A stretch of 64,000 nucleotides of DNA, taken from the NCBI RefSeq assembly GCF_900880625.1, contig NZ_CAAHFB010000001.1, forward strand, positions 1,116,001-1,180,000. Reading direction: 5' to 3'. Below, piece after piece: positions 34,641 through 44,614 of this stretch (position 1 is the stretch's first letter; every line of letters begins with the position of its first letter). The position numbers and the translations under genes are program-made. A model generated the notes under the pieces. That model saw nothing but the letters and a program-made list of their open reading frames with translations. It had not been told where the DNA came from and did not search any database. Origin of the DNA: Halorhabdus rudnickae (lineage in GTDB: Archaea; Halobacteriota; Halobacteria; Halobacteriales; Haloarculaceae).

Positions 34641-36053
34641 ATGACCGACGACGAGGACTACCGGATCGAAACGGACAGTCTGGGCGAAATGGAAGTGCCC
34701 GCAGACGCCTACTGGGGCGCACAGACCCAACGCGCAGTCGAGAACTTCCCGATCAGTGATCAGCGCTTCGGGCGGCGCTTCGTCCGCGCGCTGGGCGTCG
34801 TCAAGAAGGCCGCCGCAGAGGCCAACCGGGACCTGGGTCTACTCGAAGAAGAGACGGCAGAACCGATCATCGCCGCCGCCGAGGAGGTCATCGCTGGCGA
34901 TCATGACGAGCAGTTCCCCGTCGACGTCTTCCAGACGGGATCGGGTACCTCGACGAACATGAACGCAAACGAGGTAATCGCCAACCGTGCCACCGAGATC
35001 GCTGGCGGAGAGATCGGCTCCCGCGAGATCCACCCCAACGACCACGTCAACTACGGCCAATCGAGCAACGACGTGATCCCGACCGCGATGCACGTCGCCG
35101 CCCTGGAAGCCGTCGAGCGCGACGTGCTGCCGGCCTTAGAGACCCTGCGGGAGGAACTCCAGGCCAAGGAAGCCGAATTCGACGACGTGGTCAAGACCGG
35201 CCGGACCCATCTCCAGGACGCCACACCGATCCGCCTGGGCCAGGAGTTCTCGGGTTACCGGACACAGGTCGAGAAGGGGATTGGCCGCGTCGAGAACGCA
35301 AGTGAACGCTTAGAGGAACTCGCGCTGGGCGGGACCGCCGTCGGGACCGGCCTAAACACGCACCCGGAGTTCCCGGAACTGGCCGCGGAGTACATCGGCG
35401 AGGAGACGCTGCTCCCGTTCCGGGAGGCCGACAACCACTTCGAGGCCCAGGCCGCCCACGACGCCATGAGTGAGGCCCACGGCGCGCTCCGGACCGTCGC
35501 GGGGTCGCTGCACAAGATCGCCAACGACCTCCGGTTGCTCGCGTCAGGCCCGCGCAACGGCCTCGGCGAGATCGATCAACCGGAGAACCAGCCCGGCTCC
35601 TCGATCATGCCCGGGAAGATCAATCCGGTCGTCGCCGAGTCGGTCAACCAGGTGTACGCCCAGGTCGTCGGCAACGACGCGGCGGTCTCGACCGGTGCCG
35701 CCAACGGCCAGATCGACCTGAACCTCTACAAGCCGGTGATCGCGAAGAACTTCCTGCAGTCAGCCGAAATCATCACGAACGTCAGCGGGGCCTTCGCCAC
35801 GAAGTTCGTTGGAAAACTAGAGGCCGACCGCGAACACTGCGAGGAGCGCGTCGAGCAGAGTATGGCACTGGCGACGGCGTTGAATCCCGCCATCGGCTAC
35901 GACAAGGCCGGGGAGGTTGCCAAAGAAGCGATGGCGTCCGAAAAGACGATCCGCGAGGTCGCCATCGAGAAGGGCTATCTCACCGAGGAGGAAGCCGACG
36001 AGGTGCTCGATCCCGCGACGATGACCGACCGGGTCATCCTCGGCAAGGAGTGA
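34641..36053 (+). CDS. fumC: Fumarate hydratase, class II
   Basis: Interconverts fumarate and malate in the TCA cycle. The 470-aa protein starts M-T-D-D-E-D-Y-R-I-E. It has the fumarase superfamily blocks D-A-Y-W-G-A-Q-T-Q-R-A and S-G-T-S-T-N-M-N-A-N-E-V. V-K-T-G-R-T-H-L-Q-D-A follows, then the signature G-S-S-I-M-P-G-K-I-N-P. Length is normal. The open frame continues upstream into the kinase gene but that part is not protein-like. Confidence 0.95.
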   Translation: MTDDEDYRIETDSLGEMEVPADAYWGAQTQRAVENFPISDQRFGRRFVRALGVVKKAAAEANRDLGLLEEETAEPIIAAAEEVIAGDHDEQFPVDVFQTGSGTSTNMNANEVIANRATEIAGGEIGSREIHPNDHVNYGQSSNDVIPTAMHVAALEAVERDVLPALETLREELQAKEAEFDDVVKTGRTHLQDATPIRLGQEFSGYRTQVEKGIGRVENASERLEELALGGTAVGTGLNTHPEFPELAAEYIGEETLLPFREADNHFEAQAAHDAMSEAHGALRTVAGSLHKIANDLRLLASGPRNGLGEIDQPENQPGSSIMPGKINPVVAESVNQVYAQVVGNDAAVSTGAANGQIDLNLYKPVIAKNFLQSAEIITNVSGAFATKFVGKLEADREHCEERVEQSMALATALNPAIGYDKAGEVAKEAMASEKTIREVAIEKGYLTEEEADEVLDPATMTDRVILGKE

Positions 36054-36132
36054 CCGGGCTGGCGGAAGGCTTCAAGCGGGCGACGAGACGACTGAGTTTA
36101 ACTGCTCCCTGAGTGGGACAGTGGAATGTAAA

Positions 36133-36951
36133 TCAGCGGGGGTACTCGTCCGTCCGGTTGCGCGCCTCCGGGAGCCACTCGGGTTGCGTGACCGTGACGT
36201 TCCCCAGTTGCTGGAAGGTAAACCGGTAGTCGACAGACTCGACGGAGTCATCGGTGACCGTCTGATAGTGTGCCGAGAGGTCAGTGACGATCCCCGAGGG
36301 GGTAACCTGCGCCCGGACCGTGTAGTCACGGACGGTGTCGCTCCAGAGAGGGCCCGCTCCCTCACCGACGATCCGGATGCGGGTCCGTCCCTCGTTGGTC
36401 ACCGTCTCGATGGTCGTGGTTTCGACGCTGAGATACTTCTCGACGGCCTCCGTCGTCGTGCGTATGTGCCGGTAGGCCGACAGGGTGACCGGAGTACGTG
36501 TGTACTCCGTCCCCGCTGCAGTGAATGCCCGAGCGCGGACGAACTGGTGGGTCCCGTTCGCGTATACGCTAAGGTGAGAGTAGACGTATTCGCTCCGGTG
36601 GTCGGCGATCTGATTCGTGTCCCGGTAGTAACGAGTCCCGTTCTCGAAGACGATCAGGTAATGAGAGGGAGACCCCGCCGTGACGTTGTCGACCTGTCCC
36701 GACCTGTTCTGGGTCGACAGCCAGCGGAACGATCGGTTCTCGAGGGCCGCCCGCTGTCCCTTCGCTAACTGCCCCGGATCGACGCGTCCGTCGGCCCACA
36801 CCCCCGGTGCGAGTAGCGATCCAGGGCCGTCCTCTGGAGGATCCTCCGGAACGGGTGCAGGGGTCAGCGTCGTCCGATCTTCGGACCCACCGATCGCGTT
36901 ACAGCCCGCAGTCACCGCGAGCAAGGCGACGGCCAAGATACGCCATCGCAT
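36133..36951 (-). CDS. Haloarchaeal lipoprotein, DUF7537-like
   Basis: A 272-aa secreted protein. The signal ends in a lipobox A-V-T-A-G-C near residue 17. The mature part is preceded by a P/E/T-rich linker and holds repeated beta strands with F-E-N-G-T-R-Y-Y and several N-x-T/S sequons. The layout agrees with the LolA/LppX-like haloarchaeal lipoproteins I know as DUF7537; they may bind lipids, but this is not shown. It is convergent with fumC. Confidence 0.72.
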   Translation of the reverse strand: MRWRILAVALLAVTAGCNAIGGSEDRTTLTPAPVPEDPPEDGPGSLLAPGVWADGRVDPGQLAKGQRAALENRSFRWLSTQNRSGQVDNVTAGSPSHYLIVFENGTRYYRDTNQIADHRSEYVYSHLSVYANGTHQFVRARAFTAAGTEYTRTPVTLSAYRHIRTTTEAVEKYLSVETTTIETVTNEGRTRIRIVGEGAGPLWSDTVRDYTVRAQVTPSGIVTDLSAHYQTVTDDSVESVDYRFTFQQLGNVTVTQPEWLPEARNRTDEYPR

Positions 36952-37070
36952 ACCACACTATTGGGAAGCCAGTCACAAAAACGCGCCGAGACCGGCAACG
37001 GACGACGACCGCCCGGGAGCCGGAGGTGACAACGGAGCGTTTTTCCCCGCTGCCGTGTCACTGCCCGGTA

Positions 37071-38966
37071 ATGACTGCGGAGTTCGACTACGACAATCTG
37101 GGGCTGATCGCTGGGTTGGAGATCCACCAGCAACTCGACACGGCGACGAAACTGTTCTGTGACTGCCCGACGAGGCTTCGGGAACCCGAGGAATCGACGA
37201 CGACTATCACGCGGTACCTCCACCCGACGAAGAGCGAACTCGGCGAGCTCGACGAGGCTGCACTCGAGGAGAGCCAGGTCGAACGCGAGTTCGAGTATCT
37301 CGCCTACGACTCGACGTGTCTGGTCGAGGCCGACGACGAACCGCCACATCGGGTCGACGAGGAGGCGATCGACGTCGCCCTGGAGATCGCGCAGTTGCTC
37401 GACATGCGTGCCGTCGACCAGGTCCACGTCATGCGAAAGCTCGTCATCGACGGCTCGAACACCTCCGGGTTCCAGCGGACGATGATGGTCGCGACCGACG
37501 GCGAGATCGAGACCAGCGAGGGCCCAGTCGGCGTCGAGGATCTCATGCTCGAAGAGGAGAGCGCCCAGCGCCTCACAGAGACCGACTCGGGCGTGCGCTA
37601 CAGTCTCGATCGGCTGGGTATTCCCCTCGTCGAGATCGGTACCGATCCGGACATCACCTCGCCGGCCCAGGCCCAGGAGGCCGCCGAACAGATCGGCATG
37701 CTCCTGCGCTCGACCGGCCAGGTCCGGCGCGGACTGGGAACGATCCGCCAGGACGTCAACGTCTCGATCGCCGAGGGGGCCCGCGTCGAGATCAAGGGCG
37801 TCCAGAGTCTCGAAGACATCGAGGACATCGTCCGCAACGAAGTCGGCCGCCAGGTCGAACTGCTCGACATCGCCGCGGCACTCGCCGACAGAGACGCTAC
37901 GATCGGCGACACACAGGACGTGACGGACGTCTTCGAAGACACCGACAGCGGCGTCATCCAGGGCGCACTCGACGACGGCGGTGACGTCTGGGCCGTCCCA
38001 CTGGCCGGCTTCGGCGGACTGGTCGGTCGGGAGATCCAACCCGATCGTCGACTCGGCACCGAGTTTTCAGATCACGCCAAACGCCACGGGGCCGGCGGGA
38101 TCTTCCACACCGACGAACTCCCGGCCTACGGCGTCACCGAGGACGAAGTCGAGGCGCTGACCGAGGCCGTCGGCCTCGCTCCTGATGACGTCGTGGGCGA
38201 GGATGCCACGGACGCGGTCGCCATCGTGGCCGACGACCCGGAGATCGCCGAGCAGGCGATCGAGGCAGTCGCCGAACGGGCCGAGACGGCAATGGACGGC
38301 GTTCCGGAGGAGACCCGTGACGCCACTGAAGAGGCCACGACACGGTACCTCCGGCCGCTCCCCGGTGCGGCCCGGATGTACCCCGAGACGGACGTTCCTC
38401 CCGTCGACCCCGATCCCAGCGAGGTCGAGACGCCGGAACTACTCACCGAGAAGACCGAGCGCTACGAGACCGCGTTCGATCTGGACCCTGGTCTGGCCGA
38501 ACAAGTTGCCTACGGCCAGCGCTGGGACATCTTCGAGGAAGCGATCGAGGCAGGCGTCGACGCCACGCTGGCCGCTCAAACCGTTGAATCAACCGTTACC
38601 GAGATCCGACGGGACGGCGCACCCGTCGAGAACCTGACTGATCGGCACTTCGAGGAAGTCTTCTCGTTGCTGGCCGAGGACGAACTTGCAAAAGAGGGCG
38701 TTCCGGACCTGCTCGCCGCCCTCGCGGAGAATCCCAAGCTCGATGCGACAGAGGCGGCCGAGCAAGAAGATCTCGGCAGTGCTGCGGAGGACGAAGTTCG
38801 AGACGCCGTCGTTACCGTCGTCGAGCGCAACACCGAGCAAGTCAAAGAAGAAGGAATGGGTGCCTTCTCCGGCTTGATGGGCGAATGCATGGGTGAACTC
38901 CGCGGAAAGGCTGACGGCGACGTGGTCAGTGACGTGCTCCGCGAGGAAATTCAAAAACGGGCCTGA
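37071..38966 (+). CDS. gatE: Glutamyl-tRNA(Gln) amidotransferase subunit E
   Basis: The archaeal-specific amidotransferase subunit that, with GatD, converts Glu-tRNA(Gln) to Gln-tRNA(Gln). The 631-aa protein starts M-T-A-E-F-D-Y-D-N-L-G-L-I-A-G-L-E-I-H-Q. It has D-C-P-T-R-L, K-L-V-I-D-G-S-N-T-S-G-F-Q-R-T and G-L-G-T-I-R-Q-D-V-N-V-S. An AspRS-like GAD insertion lies around residues 290-400. The C-terminal tail (V-K-E-E-G-M-G-A-F-S-G-L-M-G) is the tRNA-binding YqeY-like region. GatD is not in the window. Confidence 0.95.
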   Translation: MTAEFDYDNLGLIAGLEIHQQLDTATKLFCDCPTRLREPEESTTTITRYLHPTKSELGELDEAALEESQVEREFEYLAYDSTCLVEADDEPPHRVDEEAIDVALEIAQLLDMRAVDQVHVMRKLVIDGSNTSGFQRTMMVATDGEIETSEGPVGVEDLMLEEESAQRLTETDSGVRYSLDRLGIPLVEIGTDPDITSPAQAQEAAEQIGMLLRSTGQVRRGLGTIRQDVNVSIAEGARVEIKGVQSLEDIEDIVRNEVGRQVELLDIAAALADRDATIGDTQDVTDVFEDTDSGVIQGALDDGGDVWAVPLAGFGGLVGREIQPDRRLGTEFSDHAKRHGAGGIFHTDELPAYGVTEDEVEALTEAVGLAPDDVVGEDATDAVAIVADDPEIAEQAIEAVAERAETAMDGVPEETRDATEEATTRYLRPLPGAARMYPETDVPPVDPDPSEVETPELLTEKTERYETAFDLDPGLAEQVAYGQRWDIFEEAIEAGVDATLAAQTVESTVTEIRRDGAPVENLTDRHFEEVFSLLAEDELAKEGVPDLLAALAENPKLDATEAAEQEDLGSAAEDEVRDAVVTVVERNTEQVKEEGMGAFSGLMGECMGELRGKADGDVVSDVLREEIQKRA

Positions 38967-38989
38967 GGGCAACGACCCACACAGCCAGC

Positions 38990-39406
38990 ATGTATTCCAG
39001 TGCTCACGCCACAATCTCGCTGGTCGTCGCCGGCGTCGTCATCATCGTTGGCGATCCCACGCTCCATCCCATGCTCGCGGTCGGCTACGGCGTGGCCCTA
39101 GGGGTGTTCATCGACCTCGATCATTTCGCGCTCGCGTGGTTACTCGCGGGTAGTCTCGATCCGCTCGTCCGGGTCCTCCGTGCCCCATGGATCATTGTCA
39201 CCGATCCGGGATCGATCTTCGAGACAGACGATCTGGGTCCCTACCAACGACTTATCAGCCACGTTGTCATCGCGGGGGTCCTCGTCCCGACTCTGTGGGT
39301 CGTCGTCGATCCGTTCGTCGGAATACTCTCAGCTGTGGTGCTGTATGCCCATGTGCTGGCAGACCTGATCGCCGATATGAGACATTTCGAAACGGTGCCT
39401 CGGTAA
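38990..39406 (+). CDS. Small membrane protein, possibly metal-dependent hydrolase-like
   Basis: A 138-aa protein with about four helices. Polar residues in the membrane stand out: H at residue 6, the D-L-D-H block near 42-45, H in L-I-S-H-V-V-I and H/D residues near the C-terminus (Y-A-H-V-L-A-D). This pattern recalls YdjM-like membrane-bound metal-dependent hydrolases, but overall similarity is not clear enough to assign it. It follows gatE by 23 bp on the same strand. Confidence 0.6.
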   Translation: MYSSAHATISLVVAGVVIIVGDPTLHPMLAVGYGVALGVFIDLDHFALAWLLAGSLDPLVRVLRAPWIIVTDPGSIFETDDLGPYQRLISHVVIAGVLVPTLWVVVDPFVGILSAVVLYAHVLADLIADMRHFETVPR

Positions 39407-39469
39407 GACACCTCCGTCACTGTAATCCACGACGGGAAAGCCCGGCCATTAATCTGCTTGCTTCTGCGG

Positions 39470-40447
39470 TTACTGCTCCAGGGAGGCTTCCGGTCGCTCC
39501 TCGAAGAGCATATCCAGGAACATCCGTTCGAATCGGTCAGTGTCGAAGGATTCGACGACTCTGGTTCGTGGTTCCGTGTCCGTATTGCCGTTCTCGTCGA
39601 CCCAGGTGTATCCTCGCGTCAGTCCGTCCCGTTCGTCTACGTCTGTCGCGTAGGTCTGGGCTTCTTCGATAAGGGCCGGTTCGATGAGCGCCCCGATCAC
39701 CGCTGAGTCCGGCTGTGTCACCATGTCTCTCCCTGTCGTCTCGTGGTTGAACTCTCTGACCTGCGTCGTGATATCGAGATAAAACTCCGCGAGTTGCGTA
39801 TCTGGCCCAGACTCGATCGTTTCGAGCGTTTCCGGGCCGAAATCGGTATCTCGAACTGTCAGCCCCCAGTCGAACAGCGTGACATCGAAATTCCGTAGCA
39901 CGATCTTCGCGGCGTCAGGATCTGCCCAGAAGTTATACTCCGCCGCTGGCGTAACGTTCCCAAGGCAGTTGACGTTACCGCCCATTATCCAGACCGCATC
40001 GAGCAGTTCGTCCAGAGCCGGTTCCTTCTTGTAGGCGAGCGCCAGGTTCGTCAACGGTGCGATCGCCGCGAGCGTGATCTCACCTGGGTTCTCCCGTGCC
40101 TGTTCGACAATGTAATCGACGGCAAACTGATCGCCGGATTCGATCCCAGTGTCGGGAAATCGATCCCCGCCGAGCCCCCCTTCGCCGTGGATTTCGTCAG
40201 CGAATTCGTGGTCCTTTTGCAGCGGTGTCCTGGCCCCCTCATATACCGTCACGTCGTTTTCGGCCCCGACGAGTTCGAGAGTCCGCTTTGCGTTCTCGAC
40301 CTGGCGATCGAACGCGACGTTGCCGGCACAGATCGTCACGCCAGTCACGTCGATCCGGTCGGCCGTCAGCGCCAGCAACAGCGCTTGTGTGTCGTCTCCA
40401 GCCGTGTCAGTATCGATTAGAACTTTTCGGGTACTGTCTACGGACAT
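39470..40447 (-). CDS. Nucleoside hydrolase (inosine/uridine-preferring family)
   Basis: Cleaves the N-glycosidic bond of ribonucleosides. The 325-aa protein starts M-S-V-D-S-T-R-K-V-L-I. The calcium-binding cluster is D-T-D-T-A-G-D-D, with T-A in place of the common P-G but all aspartates kept. W-I-M-G-G-N-V-N followed by A-E-Y-N-F-W-A-D-P-D-A-A matches the substrate loop. The C-terminal region contains the F-N-H-E-T-T-G-R-D stretch. Stands alone on the minus strand. Confidence 0.88.
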   Translation of the reverse strand: MSVDSTRKVLIDTDTAGDDTQALLLALTADRIDVTGVTICAGNVAFDRQVENAKRTLELVGAENDVTVYEGARTPLQKDHEFADEIHGEGGLGGDRFPDTGIESGDQFAVDYIVEQARENPGEITLAAIAPLTNLALAYKKEPALDELLDAVWIMGGNVNCLGNVTPAAEYNFWADPDAAKIVLRNFDVTLFDWGLTVRDTDFGPETLETIESGPDTQLAEFYLDITTQVREFNHETTGRDMVTQPDSAVIGALIEPALIEEAQTYATDVDERDGLTRGYTWVDENGNTDTEPRTRVVESFDTDRFERMFLDMLFEERPEASLEQ

Positions 40448-40531
40448 AACTACAGTCGATGCCTCTGCCCAAAGTCTCTTTCGTCGGTCCGTCAGGCGGT
40501 CTCCCCCCATTGACCACCGTGCAAACGCTGC

Positions 40532-41245
40532 TCAATCTTCGAGTTTCTGTTCGACCCGCCGGAACAACCCGCGAAGCGTTCGAACTTCCCGTCCGGTCGG
40601 ATGGGCACGGCCGATCACCCGCCGGAACAGCCGGCCGGCCTTCGGTCGCTTCTCCTCGGGATGGTCGATCGCCGTCAGGAACGAGGCGAACTGCTCGTGT
40701 AACCCCTCGATTGCGGGCTGATCGGCGCGGTCGGTGATTTCGGGCAGCTGGGTATCCCCAACCGTCACATCCCGAAGTTCGTACAGAACGATCGTCGCGG
40801 CCTGACCCAGATTGAGCACGGGATACTCGGCGCTGGCAGGAATCGTGCAAATCTGATCGACTTCGGCGAGTTCTTCGTTGGTCAGGCCGACATCCTCGCG
40901 GCCGAACACCAGACACACGTCGCTGTCGATCTCCCGGAGTTCATCGGCGAGTTCTCGGGGCGTCACGAACGGATAGCGGACGTGCTTGGTCGCATCCTGG
41001 TTTGTGATCGCGGTCGTCGCAACGGTGTGGTAGTTCTCGACGACCTCCCTGAAGGAAACGACCTCGGCGTTGGGGAGAATGTCCTCGCGGGCCTGACCGG
41101 CGTACCCGTAGGCTTCGCCATCGCGATCGAGTTCCGGTGGGTCGACCAGTTTGAGATCAGTTACGCCGAAGTTCTTCATCGCGCGGGCGATCGTCCCGAC
41201 GTTGCCCGGCGTCTGGGCGTCGACGACGGCGACGCTGACGGTCAT
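40532..41245 (-). CDS. trmJ: tRNA 2'-O-methyltransferase, TrmJ family
   Basis: A SPOUT methyltransferase expected to modify tRNA position 32. The 237-aa protein has T-P-G-N-V-G-T-I-A-R-A near residue 12, then C-L-V-F-G-R-E-D-V-G-L-T-N-E-E-L. The knot motif P-V-L-N-L-G-Q-A-A follows. The C-terminal ~70 residues are a helical, basic extension typical of TrmJ. It overlaps the next gene's stop by 4 nt (ATGA), so the two are coupled. Confidence 0.88.
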   Translation of the reverse strand: MTVSVAVVDAQTPGNVGTIARAMKNFGVTDLKLVDPPELDRDGEAYGYAGQAREDILPNAEVVSFREVVENYHTVATTAITNQDATKHVRYPFVTPRELADELREIDSDVCLVFGREDVGLTNEELAEVDQICTIPASAEYPVLNLGQAATIVLYELRDVTVGDTQLPEITDRADQPAIEGLHEQFASFLTAIDHPEEKRPKAGRLFRRVIGRAHPTGREVRTLRGLFRRVEQKLED

Positions 41246-41766
41246 ACGTCCAGGTCGAGGTCACTCAGATCGACATCGAGCGCCTCGCGTTCGCTCTCGT
41301 CCATCTCTTCGAGTTCCGCTTCGAACGACTGGATCTCGGGGTCGAACGCCGGGAGCCGATCAGGCGCTTCCTCGACGTGATCGATGCCGCTGTAACCCGC
41401 CGGGGCGCGGCCGCCCTCGTCGAACCACGCCTGGAAGGCGTTGGCCATCTCCCTGGTTCCCGCCAGGTCCTCGCCACCCTCCTCGCGGAACCAGTAGAGG
41501 AAATCGCTCTCGTGGGCGTCACAGAGCAATACCTCGCCCATGGGTTCACCATAGACGATCGCTCCGACGGCACACTGCTCGATGTCCGCCTCGCCGTGTT
41601 CGATGTAACAGGCGTCACAGGGCTCGCTGATCAACTCCGTCAATCGAAGGATCCGCCCGCGGGCGTCCCGAGGCATCTCCGTCAACGGCTTCAACGAGCC
41701 GTCTTCCTCGAACACCGCGTCCTCGTCGAAGCGCCAGCCGCGCAACCCGATCGAGACTTTGGCCAT
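41242..41766 (-). CDS. Conserved haloarchaeal protein coupled to trmJ
   Basis: A 174-aa acidic protein starting M-A-K-V-S-I-G-L-R-G-W. It contains C-D-A-C (S-E-P-C-D-A-C-Y-I-E-H-G) and a later C-D-A-H, with a C-A-V-G-A-I between, which together could bind zinc. The C-terminal 35 residues are very acidic (L-D-V-D-L-S-D-L-D-L). Its stop overlaps the trmJ start. I do not recognise a named family; a role linked to tRNA modification is suggested only by the coupling. Confidence 0.7.
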   Translation of the reverse strand: MAKVSIGLRGWRFDEDAVFEEDGSLKPLTEMPRDARGRILRLTELISEPCDACYIEHGEADIEQCAVGAIVYGEPMGEVLLCDAHESDFLYWFREEGGEDLAGTREMANAFQAWFDEGGRAPAGYSGIDHVEEAPDRLPAFDPEIQSFEAELEEMDESEREALDVDLSDLDLDV

Positions 41767-42000
41767 ACGCTGGCTACTCGCCTGGCGACCAAAAAGAGCG
41801 CGCAACGATCCGGACAGGCGAGGCGATCCGGATGGGGCTGTCGGGGAAAACCAGACTGTCACGATCACGTTCGGAAGGGATCGATCGTATCGTCCCGCGC
41901 GTCCGGACCGTCAACAACATACCCACGGATACGCGCCGACGTGACCGAACGCCCGAGACGTACTATCCTACAGAATACGACAACTATATGATAGTTACGG

Positions 42001-42010
42001 CTAAATATAT
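42001..42010 (+). promoter_or_regulatory. TATA box for the exported protein-ABC operon
   Basis: CTAAATATAT is centred about 29 bp upstream of the ATG at 42035. It supports a leaderless transcript beginning at that ATG rather than the TTG at 42022 in the other frame, and so bears on the frameshift call. Confidence 0.55.
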
Positions 42011-42034
42011 TCAGTCACACTTTGAAGAGGACAT

Positions 42035-43686
42035 ATGGACCACCCCAGATCGCGGTCGAAAGAGGTCGTTGGGGTGCAATCGAGTCGGTTGTGGATCGTC
42101 CTTCTCGCGGCTCTGCTGGTGGGGCAAGCGTCGCGGCAATTCCGGGTGCCATCGCTGCCCAGCAAGCCACACAGAGCGTGGTTGGCCAACCAGACATCAC
42201 GTTCAGCACGGCAAGCGGCGCCGTCACCGCTGGTAGCGCCAGTAAACTCTCCGTTTCCATCACCAATCGCGGGGAAGTCTACCGGACCGGCTCGCCGGAC
42301 TACGAGGACATGGTCACGACCGCCCGGGCGATGACGCTCCGGTTCAAAGACGGCAACGTGCCGATCGACGTCAAATCGGGTGAAGTCGCCGCCGGCTCCG
42401 TGCCGGTCGAAAGTACGTCCCAGTCAGTCCCGATCACGGTCGCCGCGGATGCCGATCCCGGTATGTACAAGATCCCCATCGAGTACGAGTATCTCTACAC
42501 TCGCCAGATCACGTACGACCGTTCGGGCAGCGTCGATCGGACGGAGTACACCGTCACGAAAACCGGCTCGATCACCGTCAGAGTCGAAGAGGACGCCCGC
42601 TTCGAAATCCTCAACACGAACGGCACCGCTCAGGTCGGCGACACCAGCGACGTCACCGTCTCTCTCCGCAACACCGGCACCCAGACCGCCCACAGCGCTA
42701 CCGTCGTCGCCTCCTCACAGAGCGGGTCGATGCGTTTCGACGCCGGATCACCGAACGCGAGTGGACACATCGGCGAGTGGGCGCCCGGCGAAACCCACAG
42801 CGTCACCTACGACGTGTCACTGGCGCCCGAAGCCAGCGTCCGGGAGTACACGGTCGGACTCACCGTCAATTACGAAGACAGTGACGGTATCGCTCGGCGC
42901 TCCCGGTCGCTGACCGCCGGAATCGACACCATCCCCGAGCAATCGTTCACCTTCTCCGAGGTCGAGTCGAGGCTCCGCGTCGCTGCGGACGGGCAGATAC
43001 AGGGGACAGTACGCAACGACGGACCGGCCCCGGTCAGGGACGTGCAACTCACGCTCGGGGAGAGCGCGTTCGAGCCGGCAAGCGGGAGTTACGCCGTCGG
43101 GGACCTCGGCGTCGGCGAAACTGCCACGTTCCAGTTCACGGTGGCCGTCCCCCCGAGTGCCGATCCGGTCCCCCAACAAATCGACGTCACGACGAGTTAT
43201 CGGACTGGTGACGATGACGCCCGGTCGGTGACTGATCCGATCCGGGTTGCGGTTGCCGAACGGCGGGATCCAGTCACGGCGAGGGCGGTCGACGCCAGGT
43301 TCGCCGCAGGCGAATCAGGCGATCTCGCGGTCGAAATCACGAACCAGCGTGACGTCGAAATGCGGGACGTCCAGGTGAACCTCACGCTCGCCGAACCGCT
43401 ACAGAGTGACTTCCGGACCACCGTGATCCCGTCGCTAGGACCGGGCGAGACCGGCACCGTTACGTTCGCCCTCGAAGTCGACGGGGACGCACCGGCGAGT
43501 CAGTTCCCGGCGACCATCGGGATCGAATACGTCCAGCCGGACGGCGATCGGAAGACGGCCCGTCCATCGACGATCGCCGTCACCGTGACGGAGGCAGGTG
43601 GTGAGGACCTCTCCATCGAACTCGTCGTCCTCGCCGTGCTGGCCATCCTCGTGATCATCGGTGCGTGGTGGTTCTATGGGCACTGA
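42035..43686 (+). pseudogene. Exported CARDB/NEW3-type surface protein with an apparent frameshift in its signal peptide
   Basis: From ATG 42035 one frame gives a basic start and a hydrophobic core (R-L-W-I-V-L-L-A-A-L-L-V-G). At the G run 42121-42124 that frame leaves protein-like sequence, while the next frame continues A-S-V-A-A-I-P-G-A-I-A-A-Q-Q-A. Adding one G joins them into a perfect Sec signal peptide. The mature part (about 500 aa) has three to four Ig-like beta domains of the COG1361/CARDB type (V-S-L-R-N-T-G; V-R-N-D-G-P-A-P; V-E-I-T-N-Q-R-D) and ends in a membrane helix with a short tail W-W-F-Y-G-H. An ABC ATPase and permease follow in overlap. A sequencing error is possible. Confidence 0.72.
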
Positions 43687-44614
43687 TCCCGCCGGAACAC
43701 CGCCGATCGAGGTGACCGACCTCTCGAAGGACTACGGGGAAGTGCTCGCGAACGATTCGCTGTCGTTCACTGTCCGGGAGGGGGAAGTGTTCGGCTTTCT
43801 CGGCCCGAACGGGGCCGGGAAGTCGACGCTGATCCGGATGCTTCTCGGGCTATTGAAACCGACCGGCGGGACGGCGACTGTTCTCGGCGCAGACATTCAC
43901 GACGAAGAGACGTTGATCGAAGCGAAACGTCGGATCGGCTACCTCCCCGCACAACTCGGGTTCGACGAGGCCGTCACCGGCGAGGAGATTCTCGACTATC
44001 ACGCCTCGATGAAGGGCAAGCAGCGAGTGGACGAACTACTCGAAATCTTCACGCCGCCACTGGAACGACCGATCCGGGAGTATTCGACCGGGAACGAGCG
44101 GATGCTCGGCCTGATCCAGGCGTTCATGCACGACCCCGACCTCGTGATCATGGACGAGCCCACGTCCGGGCTCGACCCCCTCATGCAGGAGGAGTTCAAC
44201 GAGTTCGTCAGGCGCGAGCGCGACGCGGGGACGACGATTTTCTTCTCCTCACACGTGTTGAGCGAGGTGCGGCGCATCTGTGATCGCGTGGGAATCGTCC
44301 GGGCCGGCGAACTCGTCGAACTCGAAGACGTCGAAACGCTGCTCGATCAAGGCGGCAAGCGCGTTCGCGTCCATACGACCGACGACGCCAGTACGAAACT
44401 CCCAACCCTCGACGGCGTGGTCGACGTGACGCAGTTTCCGGACGGGGTGCAATTCATCTACACCGGCGAGTACAACGCACTCGTCGAGGAGCTGGCGAAC
44501 CACGACGTCCGCGACGTGGAAATCAGTGAGCCCCCGCTCGAAGACGTATTCGTCCACTATTACGGGGCGTCCGGGCCAGACGAGCGTACTTCCGAGGAGC
44601 GTCTCGATGGTTGA
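43676..44614 (+). CDS. ABC transporter ATP-binding protein
   Basis: A 312-aa ABC-2 type ATPase starting M-G-T-D-P-A-G-T, overlapping the exported protein gene by 11 nt. Walker A is G-P-N-G-A-G-K-S-T, Walker B L-V-I-M-D-E-P-T-S-G-L-D, and the switch lies in F-S-S-H-V-L-S-E-V. The signature is degenerate: Y-S-T-G-N-E-R-M. The C-terminal ~90 residues are a typical extra domain. It pairs with the next permease, and the coupling with a surface protein suggests export or membrane remodelling linked to that protein. Confidence 0.9.
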   Translation: MGTDPAGTPPIEVTDLSKDYGEVLANDSLSFTVREGEVFGFLGPNGAGKSTLIRMLLGLLKPTGGTATVLGADIHDEETLIEAKRRIGYLPAQLGFDEAVTGEEILDYHASMKGKQRVDELLEIFTPPLERPIREYSTGNERMLGLIQAFMHDPDLVIMDEPTSGLDPLMQEEFNEFVRRERDAGTTIFFSSHVLSEVRRICDRVGIVRAGELVELEDVETLLDQGGKRVRVHTTDDASTKLPTLDGVVDVTQFPDGVQFIYTGEYNALVEELANHDVRDVEISEPPLEDVFVHYYGASGPDERTSEERLDG

